Source: CAWKAV01 sp963847735
Lineage (GTDB): Bacteria; Desulfobacterota; Desulfuromonadia; Desulfuromonadales; BM103
Direction: 5' to 3'
Assembly (NCBI GenBank): GCA_963847735.1
Contig: CAWKAV010000026.1
Span: 1 to 38,323 of the forward strand
Length of the DNA stretch: 38,323 nt
The notes beneath the pieces are model-generated. The model saw only the letters and a list, made by a program, of their open reading frames with translations. It searched no databases and was not told where the DNA came from. Shown one piece after another: positions 1-8,297 of the stretch (positions are counted from its first letter, which is position 1; the number at the start of each line of letters is the position of its first letter). Position numbers and translations under genes: made by a program.

Positions 1-19
1 TAGTAAAGAATTGATGACC

Positions 20-1300
20 CTAAAGCGCCCTGGCATCAGTAATGTAACCGTTGATCGCCGTGGCTGCAGCCGTGGCCGGGCTCATCAGATGCACCATGCC
101 ACCCTTTCCCATCCGGCCATTGAAGTTGCGGTTACTGGTCGAGGCACAGGCTTCACCTTCCGCCAGTACTCCATTACTCATTCCAAGGCAGGCACCACAA
201 GTCGGGTTGGTAACACAGAAGCCGGCATCCATAAAAATTTTGATGAGGCCTTCAGACAACGCCTCCTGAAAAATCTTCGGCGTTGCCGGCGAAACGATGC
301 CGCGTAAGGAATCGGCAATCTTGCGGCCTTTCAAAATGTCTGCGGCCTGACGAAGATCCTCGATCCGGCCGTTGGTGCAGGTACCGATATAGACCTGATC
401 AATCTTTGTCCCCGACATCTCACTGGCGGGCTTAACGCAGTCCGGCTTGTAACCATAAGTCACATGCGGCACAAGCTCCGTCACGTTAAAATCAAGGATT
501 TTCTCGTAATCCGCGTCGTCATCGGCACACCATTGGCGGTACTCTTCCAACGCGGCCTGCCTGCTGGAGAACTCGCTATTGATGAACGACCAGAGGTAAT
601 CGACCGTGACCATGTCCGGCTGACAGATACCGCATGTGCCACCAGCCTCAATGGCCATGTTGCAGAGGGTCATGCGGGCATCCATGCTCATGGCCTCAAC
701 CACCGGACCATGGAATTCGAGAACCCGGTCGGTCGCACCATTGACACCCAGCTGACCGATGACAAAGAGGATGACGTCCTTGGCGTAAACACCGGATTGC
801 AGGATTCCATGCAGATTGATGCGAATGGTCTTTGGTTCGCGGAAGGCGCAGACCCCTTTAAGAATGCCGACTTCCAGATCCGTGGTGCCAACTCCAGCTG
901 CAAAGGCGCCGAAAGCACCGTGGGTGCAGGTGTGAGAGTCACCCATAATGACGGTAAAGCCCGGGCGGATATAGCCTTTCTCGGGGAAAAGGGCATGGCA
1001 GACCCCGTTGCGGCCGACATCAAAGAAATCCTTGATGTCGTGGCGGCGGGACCAGTCCCGTAACATCTTTGCCTGCAGAGCGGTCTTGCTGTCCTTGGCC
1101 GGGGTTACGTGGTCGATGACCGCTTTGATCCTGGTGTTGTCGTACACACGGTCCTTGCCACGCCACTCAAGATCGGCTATGGCGACCGGCGTGGTAATCT
1201 CGTGACAAAGCACCCGATCCAGATCGAGCACCTTGGTCCCTGGAAAAGGTTCGTCACGAAGGTGTGAAGCAAAAATCTTTTCAGCCGTTGTCTGACCCAT
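20..1300 (-). CDS. leuC: 3-isopropylmalate dehydratase large subunit
   Basis: LeuC with LeuD isomerises 2-isopropylmalate to 3-isopropylmalate in leucine synthesis in the cytoplasm. The 426-residue product has the aconitase-fold features: an early DSHTCTHGAFG stretch (about 121-131) and the three cluster cysteines Cys308 (IGTCTNGR), Cys368 and Cys371 (CGACLGM) that bind a [4Fe-4S] cluster. At 426 residues it is shorter than the roughly 466-residue E. coli LeuC and fits the shorter LeuC/HacA-like subfamily, so homoaconitase activity cannot be excluded from sequence alone; the leuA neighbour favours the leucine pathway. The start ATG is preceded by a GAGGAG-type ribosome binding site. The small subunit leuD is not in the window and would be expected just beyond base 1. 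Confidence 0.95.
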   Translation of the reverse strand: MGQTTAEKIFASHLRDEPFPGTKVLDLDRVLCHEITTPVAIADLEWRGKDRVYDNTRIKAVIDHVTPAKDSKTALQAKMLRDWSRRHDIKDFFDVGRNGVCHALFPEKGYIRPGFTVIMGDSHTCTHGAFGAFAAGVGTTDLEVGILKGVCAFREPKTIRINLHGILQSGVYAKDVILFVIGQLGVNGATDRVLEFHGPVVEAMSMDARMTLCNMAIEAGGTCGICQPDMVTVDYLWSFINSEFSSRQAALEEYRQWCADDDADYEKILDFNVTELVPHVTYGYKPDCVKPASEMSGTKIDQVYIGTCTNGRIEDLRQAADILKGRKIADSLRGIVSPATPKIFQEALSEGLIKIFMDAGFCVTNPTCGACLGMSNGVLAEGEACASTSNRNFNGRMGKGGMVHLMSPATAAATAINGYITDARAL

Positions 1301-1344
1301 ATTGACTCCTCAAAACTTCAAAATATTTTTTGGGGGATATTAGC

Positions 1345-1378
1345 GAAAAATACGCCGGCGGGGAAGCCCTGCCGGCGC
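1345..1378 (-). terminator. Terminator-like hairpin between leuA and leuC
   Basis: On the minus strand a GC-rich stem (GCCGGCG-type arms at 1353-1359 and 1371-1377, extended inward by GGG/CCC with one A-C mismatch) is followed by TATTTTTC. It lies in the 88-base gap between the leuA stop and leuC start. It could lower leuC expression relative to leuA. The T-run is short, so termination may be partial. Confidence 0.5.
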
Positions 1379-1388
1379 ATTGATCGAC

Positions 1389-2930
1389 TTAGATTTGCAC
1401 TTTACTGCTGCGCTCGGAGGCGTTCAGCGCTCTGTTGATGGCATTGATATAAGCCTTGGCGCTGGCCACGATGATATCCGAGTGGGCACCCTGCCCCAGC
1501 ACCTCGTGTCCTTCATACTCGAGACGCACGGTACATTCACCGAGGGCGTCGGTCCCGCCGGTAATCGAACCGATCGAGAAACTGATCAGGCGCGGATCCA
1601 TTCGGGTCAGTTTCTTGATCGCCTTGAAGGTTGCATCGACCGGGCCGTCACCCATGACAGCGGCCTTCTTGACTTTGCCACGGATTTCCAGTTCAACAGT
1701 CGCGGTCGGAATTGCGAAAGATCCCGAAGAAACGTTCATCTGCTTGAGTTTGACGGTCTCGGGAATCCGGATGATTTCATCGGCAACAATCGCATCGAGA
1801 TCCTCGTCAAAAATCTCCTTCTTTTTGTCGGCCAGCGCCTTGAACCGCACAAAGGCCTTTTCGATATCCTCCTTGGAAAGATCATAACCGAGTTCCTTGA
1901 GCCGCGCGACAAAGGCGTGGCGACCGGAATGCTTGCCGAGGACCAGCTTGTTAGTATTGAGACCGATAGACTCGGGAGTCATGATCTCATAAGTTTCCTT
2001 ATCCATCAGTACACCATGCTGGTGAATCCCCGCCTCATGGGCGAATGCATTGGCTCCGACAATCGCCTTATTCGGCTGCACGACGATCCCGGTAACGGTG
2101 GAAAGCAGCCGACTGGCAGCGTAAATATGCTCGGTTTTGATATTATTCACATAAGGCAGGATGTTGCGCCGCGTCCGCAAGGCCATAACGACCTCCTCGA
2201 GGGAACAGTTGCCAGCGCGCTCGCCGATACCGTTGATGGTGCATTCGACCTGCCCGGCACCGGCCTGAATCGCCGCCAGGGAATTGGCCACTGCCAGGCC
2301 GAGATCATTATGGCAATGCACGGAGACCACGGCTTTGTTGATATTCGGGACGTTGTCCATCAAGTGCTTGATAATGTTGTGGAACTCGAAGGGAATCGCA
2401 TAGCCGACGGTATCCGGGATATTGACCGTAGTCGCCCCGGCATCAATCACCGCTTCAACCATCTCGGCGAGGAAATCAAGACGGGTGCGCACGGCATCTT
2501 CGCACGAGAATTCTACGTTGGGAGTATGGGCTGCGGCATATTTGACCGCCATGACTGCCGTTTCCAAAACCTTGGATGGCGACATCTGCAGCTTGCGCTC
2601 CATATGGATGTCCGAAGTGGCGATGAAGGTATGAATCCGACCACGCTCTCCGGCATATTTCAAGGCGTCCCATGCTCGATCTATATCCATTATACTCGCC
2701 CGACAAAGACCAGCAATTTCAGGGCCTTTGATCGTCTTGGCAATCCTTTTGACTGCTTCGAAATCTCCATCCGAGGCAATCGGGAAGCCTGCTTCGATAA
2801 TATCGACGTTGAGTTTCTCCAAATGGCTGGCAATCCGCAGCTTCTCCTCGATATTCATGCTGGCACCAGGAGATTGCTCACCATCACGTAATGTTGTATC
2901 GAATATTTTAATCGTCCTCATTTTACTCAT
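1389..2930 (-). CDS. leuA: 2-isopropylmalate synthase
   Basis: LeuA condenses acetyl-CoA with 2-oxoisovalerate, the first committed step of leucine synthesis. The 513-residue product has the DRE-TIM catalytic motif FDTTLRDGEQSPG near its N-terminus, the metal-binding SVHCHNDLGLA motif near residue 204, an accessory helical region with HEAGIHQHG, and a C-terminal LeuA dimer/allosteric domain (about 385-510) that usually mediates leucine feedback inhibition. Length matches the long bacterial LeuA form. The start ATG has a GAGGAG site 7 bases upstream. It is preceded by a T-box leader, so transcription should rise when tRNA-Leu is uncharged. leuC follows 88 bases downstream. Confidence 0.97.
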   Translation of the reverse strand: MSKMRTIKIFDTTLRDGEQSPGASMNIEEKLRIASHLEKLNVDIIEAGFPIASDGDFEAVKRIAKTIKGPEIAGLCRASIMDIDRAWDALKYAGERGRIHTFIATSDIHMERKLQMSPSKVLETAVMAVKYAAAHTPNVEFSCEDAVRTRLDFLAEMVEAVIDAGATTVNIPDTVGYAIPFEFHNIIKHLMDNVPNINKAVVSVHCHNDLGLAVANSLAAIQAGAGQVECTINGIGERAGNCSLEEVVMALRTRRNILPYVNNIKTEHIYAASRLLSTVTGIVVQPNKAIVGANAFAHEAGIHQHGVLMDKETYEIMTPESIGLNTNKLVLGKHSGRHAFVARLKELGYDLSKEDIEKAFVRFKALADKKKEIFDEDLDAIVADEIIRIPETVKLKQMNVSSGSFAIPTATVELEIRGKVKKAAVMGDGPVDATFKAIKKLTRMDPRLISFSIGSITGGTDALGECTVRLEYEGHEVLGQGAHSDIIVASAKAYINAINRALNASERSSKVQI

Positions 2931-2948
2931 CGTGATCTCCTCTTTTAT

Positions 2949-3041
2949 TCAATCTCTGTATGGGGTTGGTTCCTCAATCTCTCTAACCATTCTTTTAACG
3001 CTATTCAACAACCGGTGCAGATCACTCAGGTCGGATTCCAC
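2949..3041 (-). CDS. Possible small ORF in the leuA leader (30 codons)
   Basis: Between the T-box terminator and leuA an open frame starts with GTG at 3041 and ends with TGA 18 bases before leuA. It could instead start at TTG 3059, giving 36 residues. The 30-residue product is charged and amphipathic, with the Leu-rich core DLSDLHRLLNSVKRMVREIE and a PTPYRD end. A G-rich stretch (AAAGGGGGTGG) lies just upstream of the GTG and could bind ribosomes. No family is recognised. A 30-codon open frame is common by chance, so this is only a candidate. If real it would be made under T-box control together with leuA. Confidence 0.3.
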   Translation of the reverse strand: MESDLSDLHRLLNSVKRMVREIEEPTPYRD

Positions 3042-3070
3042 AGAACCACCCCCTTTCAAATAGTTGCTTT

Positions 3071-3335
3071 AAAAATAAAAAAATCCCACCCCAGTCAGGG
3101 GCGAGAGCTAAGCTTCGCGGTACCACCCTGTTTGATCTCGCCGCAACGAGACCCTTCATTAGCCATTTACGCAGGCTCACGACAGAAATTACTCAGGACC
3201 CATTATTCCAAGCCCCTTTGACGTCCGCAGCTCCAAGGCCAGTTCAGATCCCGTCTGTACCGGTTCGCAGCACCACCGGCTCTCTGTAACAGCGACAGAC
3301 CCTACTCTTCCTCTTCAGCGCTTTTTAACTGACCG
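3071..3335 (-). promoter_or_regulatory. T-box leader (leucine) of leuA
   Basis: The minus-strand leader carries the T-box core AGGGTGGTACCGCG (about 3116-3130), flanked by the complementary arms GCGAGA (about 3136-3141) and TCTCGC (about 3100-3105) of the antiterminator. It ends in a terminator stem (TCTCGCCCC paired with GGGGTGGGA, about 3083-3107) and a long T-run (about 3071-3083). Stem I has an AGTA at 3303-3306 on its 5' side and GAA at 3243-3245 on its 3' side, followed directly by CTG at 3240-3242, a leucine codon that I propose as the specifier. Uncharged tRNA-Leu should stabilise the antiterminator and allow leuA transcription. This leader fills most of the non-coding stretch 2931-3385. 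Confidence 0.9.
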
Positions 3336-3337
3336 CT

Positions 3338-3367
3338 AATAAAGCAGAAAACCATCGTCATTGTCAA
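3338..3367 (-). promoter_or_regulatory. Promoter of the leuA T-box transcript
   Basis: On the minus strand a TTGACA -35 box (3362-3367) is followed after 18 bases by TTTATT (3338-3343) as a -10 box. It lies between the end of pssA and stem I of the T-box, so leuA-leuC has its own transcript apart from the ilv-psd-pssA run. Confidence 0.6.
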
Positions 3368-3385
3368 GATATCCGAGAATTTTCT

Positions 3386-4174
3386 CTAACTTTGATCGGC
3401 AGATTCTCGCGTTTCAGTGCTTTTAATCACCGGAGACTTGCCTTTGAAATATTTTACGAGGGTCCCTATCGGCCCTGAAACCATGTATATTGACGCCAAG
3501 CTGAAAAGCATGATCTCAGGTTGAGCCACTATGACGATAATGAAAATAATTGCCAGGACCAGAAAACCGAACGGCTGACGCTTGAACAGTTCCGGATCTT
3601 TGAAGGAATGAAAGCTGTGGTTACTGACCATCAGGTAAGCCAGCGTGTAAATCAACAGAAGCACTGAAATTTTCTTGATTGTTCCAGTACCACCAAGATG
3701 GTAAAAAATCAGGACACAGGAAGCAACCATTCCGGCGGCCGCCGGAATAGGCAGACCAACGAAGCGACGCGATTCAACGGTATTGATTTGAATATTGAAA
3801 CGCGCCAGACGCAGAGCGCCACATACTACGTATAAAAAAGCCGCCAGCCAGCCAAACTTGCCAAAAGGCTGCAGAGCCCAGGAATACATGAGTAACCCGG
3901 GGGCCACACCGAAAGAGACAAGATCAACCAAAGAATCGTATTCCACTCCGAAGCGACTGGTTGTGCCGGTCATACGGGCAATTTTACCGTCCAGAGTGTC
4001 AAAAACAGCAGAGATCAGAATAAACCAGGCGGCCAGGTCATATTTTCCATCCATGGTGGCAACAATGCCATAGAAACCGGCAAAGAGGCCCCCGGTTGTC
4101 ACCAGATTCGGCAGAAGATAGACACCTCGTTTCAGGCTTTCGCGTCGATCGTACGAACCGCCGACTCGAGTCAT
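3386..4174 (-). CDS. pssA: CDP-diacylglycerol--serine O-phosphatidyltransferase
   Basis: PssA makes phosphatidylserine from CDP-diacylglycerol and serine at the inner membrane. The 262-residue protein is rich in hydrophobic segments and shows the full CDP-alcohol phosphatidyltransferase signature, with Asp59, Asp62, Gly63, Ala66, Arg67, Gly76, Asp80 and Asp84 in the expected spacing. This is the membrane-embedded class, unlike the phospholipase D-like PssA of E. coli. Its start overlaps the psd stop by four bases (ATGA), so the two are translationally coupled and the Psd enzyme uses the PssA product. The substrate comes from cdsA, also in this window. Confidence 0.95.
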   Translation of the reverse strand: MTRVGGSYDRRESLKRGVYLLPNLVTTGGLFAGFYGIVATMDGKYDLAAWFILISAVFDTLDGKIARMTGTTSRFGVEYDSLVDLVSFGVAPGLLMYSWALQPFGKFGWLAAFLYVVCGALRLARFNIQINTVESRRFVGLPIPAAAGMVASCVLIFYHLGGTGTIKKISVLLLIYTLAYLMVSNHSFHSFKDPELFKRQPFGFLVLAIIFIIVIVAQPEIMLFSLASIYMVSGPIGTLVKYFKGKSPVIKSTETRESADQS

Positions 4175-4818
4175 TGCAGATATCCCAGTACGGTTTCTCC
4201 CGCCACCGTTCTTTCTCCAAGTTTAGCCGAGACCTCAAGGCCTTCAGCAAAGTACAGATCAACCCTGGAGCCAAAACGAATCAAACCATAGCGTCGCCCA
4301 CGTTCAAGACGATCGCCCGTTTCCGGATAAGAAACAATTCGGCGTGCAATCAGTCCGGCAATCTGCACGCAGAGAATTTTTACACCGGAATCTGTTTCAA
4401 TCAACATCCCTGACTGCTCATTTTCAAAGCTGGCTTTGTCAAGGGAGGCATTGAGGAAGCTGCCCTTGTTATAAAACTGATCAAGGACCTTGCCGGTTGC
4501 TGGAACACGGTTGACGTGTACATTGAAGACATTCATGAAAATACTGATTTTTGTCACTTTCTGACCACCAAAATAGCGATTCTCAGGGACCTTGCCAACA
4601 AAAATGATTTTACCATCCGCAGGCGCTACAATGGCCTTCTCATTTTCCGGCGGGTAACGATCCGGGTTGCGGAAGAAATAAATTGTAAAAGCTGTCAGGA
4701 GGAGACTGATGACAGTCAGGCAGGACCATCCAAAGATACTGAACAGGAGGCTAATGAAAGCAAAAAGAGCTATAAACGGATAGCCTTCGACGGCTACGGG
4801 CTGATGCTTGTTACGCAT
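4171..4818 (-). CDS. psd: Phosphatidylserine decarboxylase proenzyme
   Basis: Psd decarboxylates phosphatidylserine to phosphatidylethanolamine, the main zwitterionic lipid of Gram-negative membranes. The 215-residue product has two N-terminal hydrophobic segments (about 13-50), then the conserved core with APADGKI and HVNRVP. The self-cleavage site is the FGSRVD motif, with Ser184 expected to become the pyruvoyl group. The short length and GSRVD motif fit the short archaeal/Gram-positive-like Psd type that is common in this group, not the longer E. coli enzyme. pssA follows with a four-base overlap; ilvC lies upstream across a hairpin. Confidence 0.94.
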   Translation of the reverse strand: MRNKHQPVAVEGYPFIALFAFISLLFSIFGWSCLTVISLLLTAFTIYFFRNPDRYPPENEKAIVAPADGKIIFVGKVPENRYFGGQKVTKISIFMNVFNVHVNRVPATGKVLDQFYNKGSFLNASLDKASFENEQSGMLIETDSGVKILCVQIAGLIARRIVSYPETGDRLERGRRYGLIRFGSRVDLYFAEGLEVSAKLGERTVAGETVLGYLQ

Positions 4819-4838
4819 AAGATTATCACCAATAGGTT

Positions 4839-4869
4839 CACGGGGCGGGGCATTCGCCTCCGCCCCGTG
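4839..4869 (-). other. Strong hairpin between ilvC and psd without a T-run
   Basis: Perfect arms CACGGGGCGG (4839-4848) and CCGCCCCGTG (4860-4869) enclose an 11-base loop. The bases after the stem on the minus strand are not T-rich, so it is not a standard intrinsic terminator. It may stabilise the 3' end of the ilv message or act as a processing boundary. Confidence 0.6.
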
Positions 4870-4902
4870 AGAACTTTATCCGGCTTTACAGATGAACATT
4901 AT

Positions 4903-5922
4903 TTAGTTTTTGGTTTTATCAACCAACTTGCCTTTACCGATCCAACTCATCATACCACGCAGACGAGCACCAACTTCCTCGATCGGGTGCTCGGCACCAA
5001 GACGGCGAAGAGCATTCAAAACCGGCTTGTTGGCCTTGGTTTCGAGAATCCATTCCCGAGCAAATTCACCCGTCTGGATCTCGGATAGGATTTGACGCAT
5101 TTCATCTTTGGTGTCCTCATTAATGATCCGTGGACCACGCGTGAAATCGCCAAATTCCGCTGTATTGGAGATGGAATAACGCATATTGGCAATGCCACCT
5201 TCATAAAGCAAATCAACAATAAGCTTCAGCTCGTGCAAACACTCAAAATATGCCATTTCTGGTGCATAGCCTGCTTCTACCAACACTTCAAAGCCAGCTT
5301 GGACCAAGGCTGTTGCGCCACCGCAAAGGACTGCCTGCTCACCGAACAGGTCGGTCTCTGTCTCTTCACGGAAAGACGTTTCTATAATCCCGGAACGACC
5401 ACCACCGAGACCGCTGGCGTAAGCCAAAGCAATTTCTTTCGTATTGCCGGAAGGATCTTTCTCAATAGCGATCAGGCAAGGAACCCCGCCACCGTTCACA
5501 TATTCGTTGCGAACTGTATGGCCGGGACCTTTAGGGGCAACCATAAAGACATTGATACCTTCTGCAGGAACTATCTGGTTGTAATGGATATTAAAGCCAT
5601 GGGCGAAACCAACGTAGCTACCCGGTTTGATGTTAGGAGCAATCTGATCGCGATAGATATCAGCCTGCATCTCATCAGGGAGCAGAATCATAATGACGCT
5701 GGAAGCCTGAACAGCATCTGCGGTCATCATGACAGTGTGACCGGCTGCTTCAGCCTTGGTCCAATTGTCACCACCTTTTGGATACTCGGCAACAATAACA
5801 TCCATACCACTCTCTTTCAGGTTGTTGGCATGAGCATTGCCTTGGCTACCATAGCCGATAATGGCGATTTTTTTACCTTTGACAATATCAAGGTTGGCAT
5901 CCTTATCGTAATAGACCTTCAT
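4903..5922 (-). CDS. ilvC: Ketol-acid reductoisomerase (NADP+)
   Basis: IlvC rearranges and reduces acetolactate or acetohydroxybutyrate to the dihydroxy acids of valine and isoleucine synthesis, with Mg2+ and NADPH. The 339-residue length is typical of short class I enzymes. The Rossmann motif IGYGSQGNAHANNL lies near residues 20-35, and the metal-binding region includes ETDLFGEQAVLCGG and the later YECLHELKLIVDLLYEGG helix. The C-terminus carries the usual polar tail. A GAGGAG site precedes the ATG. ilvN lies 120 bases upstream and psd 84 bases downstream. Confidence 0.97.
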   Translation of the reverse strand: MKVYYDKDANLDIVKGKKIAIIGYGSQGNAHANNLKESGMDVIVAEYPKGGDNWTKAEAAGHTVMMTADAVQASSVIMILLPDEMQADIYRDQIAPNIKPGSYVGFAHGFNIHYNQIVPAEGINVFMVAPKGPGHTVRNEYVNGGGVPCLIAIEKDPSGNTKEIALAYASGLGGGRSGIIETSFREETETDLFGEQAVLCGGATALVQAGFEVLVEAGYAPEMAYFECLHELKLIVDLLYEGGIANMRYSISNTAEFGDFTRGPRIINEDTKDEMRQILSEIQTGEFAREWILETKANKPVLNALRRLGAEHPIEEVGARLRGMMSWIGKGKLVDKTKN

Positions 5923-5975
5923 AATTTTCTCCTCGCAAGGGTTTGATAGTTAAAATAGCTGACACTTATACCATA

Positions 5976-6013
5976 ACAAAACGCCCCGTCCAAGATTTTT
6001 ATCGACCGGGGAG
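5976..6013 (-). terminator. Weak terminator-like hairpin between ilvN and ilvC
   Basis: The minus strand shows an imperfect GC-rich stem (CTCCCCGGTC near 6003-6012 with GACGGGGCG near 5982-5990), followed by TTTTGTTA. The long loop and short T-run suggest partial termination or message stabilisation ahead of ilvC. Confidence 0.35.
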
Positions 6014-6042
6014 TTTGTAATATTAATCTTCGACTTTATCAA

Positions 6043-6537
6043 TCAGCCGGCCTTCCAGCCCTTTGGACCACGGCCAAGGACAACCGGGCCAGATCGCACC
6101 AGTTCCTTAATCCCCATAGGCCTCAGGAGATCAATAATGGCGTTCACCTTGACCGGTGACCCAGTCACCTCGACGGTGTAACATTTCGCATTAACATCGA
6201 CTATTTTGCCGCGGAAGATATCGCAAATGCGCAGGACTTCGGCACGTGTAGACTCCTCAGCTGTCACCTTGATCAACGCCAACTCCCTCTCAACGAAATC
6301 CTCACTGGTGAAATCAATTACCTTGATTGTATCAATCAGCTTGTGGAGCTGTTTATTAACCTGCTCAATAATCCTGTCATCACCACTGGTGACAATTGTC
6401 ATGCGTGAGATAGTTGGATCAAGAGTCGGCGCAACCGACAGGCTTTCAATATTGAAACCCCGGCCAGAGAAGAGCCCGACAATTCGTGACAACACGCCGA
6501 ATTCGTTCTCCACCAGTACGGATATGGTATGCCTCAT
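6043..6537 (-). CDS. ilvN: Acetolactate synthase small (regulatory) subunit
   Basis: IlvN/IlvH binds the catalytic subunit and confers valine feedback inhibition. The 164-residue length is that of the IlvH type. An N-terminal ACT domain begins with MRHTISVLVENEFGVLSRIVGLFSGRGFNI, which I read at residues 1-30, and carries the effector-site pattern N-x-x-G-V-L-x-R. A C-terminal subunit-interaction domain follows (about 80-160). The gene begins 30 bases after ilvB and is surely cotranscribed with it. Confidence 0.95.
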   Translation of the reverse strand: MRHTISVLVENEFGVLSRIVGLFSGRGFNIESLSVAPTLDPTISRMTIVTSGDDRIIEQVNKQLHKLIDTIKVIDFTSEDFVERELALIKVTAEESTRAEVLRICDIFRGKIVDVNAKCYTVEVTGSPVKVNAIIDLLRPMGIKELVRSGPVVLGRGPKGWKAG

Positions 6538-6567
6538 AAGTTTATTCCTCTCCTTTATTCAGTCCCA

Positions 6568-8265
6568 TCAAGAAGCCAGGACCATCTCATTGAGCCCGGC
6601 ACCGGAAGGCACCATCGGCATAACATTTTCTTCACGAGACACCTTGAACTCCATAATCACTGGGCCGGGAGTAGCAAATGCCTTTTTAATAACAGCTTCG
6701 ACTTCCTCCGGTTTGGTCGCTCGCAGGCCAGTAGCGCCATAGGCTTCCGCCAGCTTGGTGAAATCAATTGGCAGCTCCATACAGGTCTGACTGTAGCGTT
6801 TGTCAAAAAACAGTTGTTGCCACTGACGCACCATACCTAGGAAGTTATTATTGAGAATAACAATCTTCACCGGCAGGCGATATTGAACAAGGGTTGCCAA
6901 CTCCTGTGAATTCATTTGGAAAGAGCCGTCACCGGAGACATCAATAACCTGGCGCTCTGGAAATGCCACCTGCGCACCAAGAGCGGCAGGCAGGCCATAC
7001 CCCATGGTGCCGAGTCCCCCCGAGGAGAGGAAGGTCCGTGGCTGGGTGAAATCGAAGAACTGAGCGGTCCACATCTGGTGCTGGCCAACTTCCGTGGTCA
7101 CAATGGCGTCGTCATTGGAAAGTTCACGCAACTTCTCGATCACAAACTGTGGCTTAATCTCGGTTTTTGACTGTTTGTAGGTCATCGGATGTTCTTTGCG
7201 CCAGGCAGCAATTTCCTCAAGCCAAGGGCTAAGCGCCTCATTTGACTGCACAACTTCATCTTTAAGATCAGCAAGCCTGATGTTTATCTTCCTGAGAATA
7301 TCCCGCAAGTCGCCAACAATCGGCAGATCGACCCGAACGTTCTTCTTGATCGAGGTCGGATCGACATCGACATGGATGATCTTGGCATGCGGCGCAAATG
7401 TAGCTATCTTGCCTGTGACCCGGTCATCGAAGCGGGCACCAAGTGCAATCAGTACGTCTGAGTTGGTCACAGCCATATTGGCATAGTAGGTGCCGTGCAT
7501 ACCGAGCATCCCCAGTGAAAGCGGGTGACGTGTCGGGAAGCTGGCCATCCCCATCAAAGTGGTCGTTACCGGAGCCCGCAGGGTTTCTGACAGCTCCAGC
7601 AATTCAGCATGGGCATCGGTAAGTGTCGCTCCGCCGCCGACATAGAGCACAGGCTTCTTTGCCGCCAGTAACATCTTGACCGCTTTTTCGATCATGCGCT
7701 CATTGCCACTAAAAGTCGGTTTGTAACCACGCAATTCGACTTTATCCGGATACTCAAATTTGGCCGTGGCAACCTGGACATCCTTGGGAAGATCAACAAC
7801 GACCGGGCCGGGACGTCCGGTACGGGCAATATAAAAAGCCTGTTTAAGTATCCTGGCGAGATCCTTGACGTCTTTGACCAGATAATTATGCTTGGTGATA
7901 GGGCGGGTAATACCGATGATGTCTGCCTCCTGGAATGCATCATTGCCGATCAGGCCGGTCGGGACCTGGCCGGTGATGACAACCAGTGGAATCGAATCCA
8001 TGTATGCAGTTGCAATCCCTGTGATGGTATTGGTTGCACCGGGGCCACTGGTTGCAATGGCAACGCCAACCTTGCCGGTAGCACGGGCATAGCCATCGGC
8101 AGCATGCACGGCCGCCTGCTCATGACGCGTCAGAACGTGTTTTATCGAAGAACCCATCAGGTCATCATAGATATTGATGACCGTCCCGCCCGGATAACCG
8201 AATATCGTTTCGACACCTTCCCGAATCAAGCTCTCCAGAAGAATTTTCGAACCAGTTAATTTCAC
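6568..8265 (-). CDS. ilvB: Acetolactate synthase large (catalytic) subunit
   Basis: This thiamine diphosphate enzyme joins two pyruvates, or pyruvate with 2-oxobutyrate, as the first common step of branched-chain amino acid synthesis. The 565-residue length is normal. The N-terminal Pyr domain has the catalytic glutamate region FGYPGG and HEQAAVHAADGYARATG, then TSGPGATN. A central FAD-binding domain follows, then the C-terminal PP domain with the cofactor motif GDGSFQMN and the partner NNN residues about 25 residues later. The gene sits 32 bases after ilvD and 30 before ilvN. Confidence 0.97.
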   Translation of the reverse strand: MKLTGSKILLESLIREGVETIFGYPGGTVINIYDDLMGSSIKHVLTRHEQAAVHAADGYARATGKVGVAIATSGPGATNTITGIATAYMDSIPLVVITGQVPTGLIGNDAFQEADIIGITRPITKHNYLVKDVKDLARILKQAFYIARTGRPGPVVVDLPKDVQVATAKFEYPDKVELRGYKPTFSGNERMIEKAVKMLLAAKKPVLYVGGGATLTDAHAELLELSETLRAPVTTTLMGMASFPTRHPLSLGMLGMHGTYYANMAVTNSDVLIALGARFDDRVTGKIATFAPHAKIIHVDVDPTSIKKNVRVDLPIVGDLRDILRKINIRLADLKDEVVQSNEALSPWLEEIAAWRKEHPMTYKQSKTEIKPQFVIEKLRELSNDDAIVTTEVGQHQMWTAQFFDFTQPRTFLSSGGLGTMGYGLPAALGAQVAFPERQVIDVSGDGSFQMNSQELATLVQYRLPVKIVILNNNFLGMVRQWQQLFFDKRYSQTCMELPIDFTKLAEAYGATGLRATKPEEVEAVIKKAFATPGPVIMEFKVSREENVMPMVPSGAGLNEMVLAS

Positions 8266-8297
8266 TCTTTAGTCTCCTCAAACGAATTTCTTCACGC

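Noticed and set aside
1380..2891. Long open frame of about 500 codons on the plus strand opposite leuA
   Set aside because: It lies entirely antisense to leuA, matches no family and has no ribosome binding site; it is a shadow caused by codon bias.
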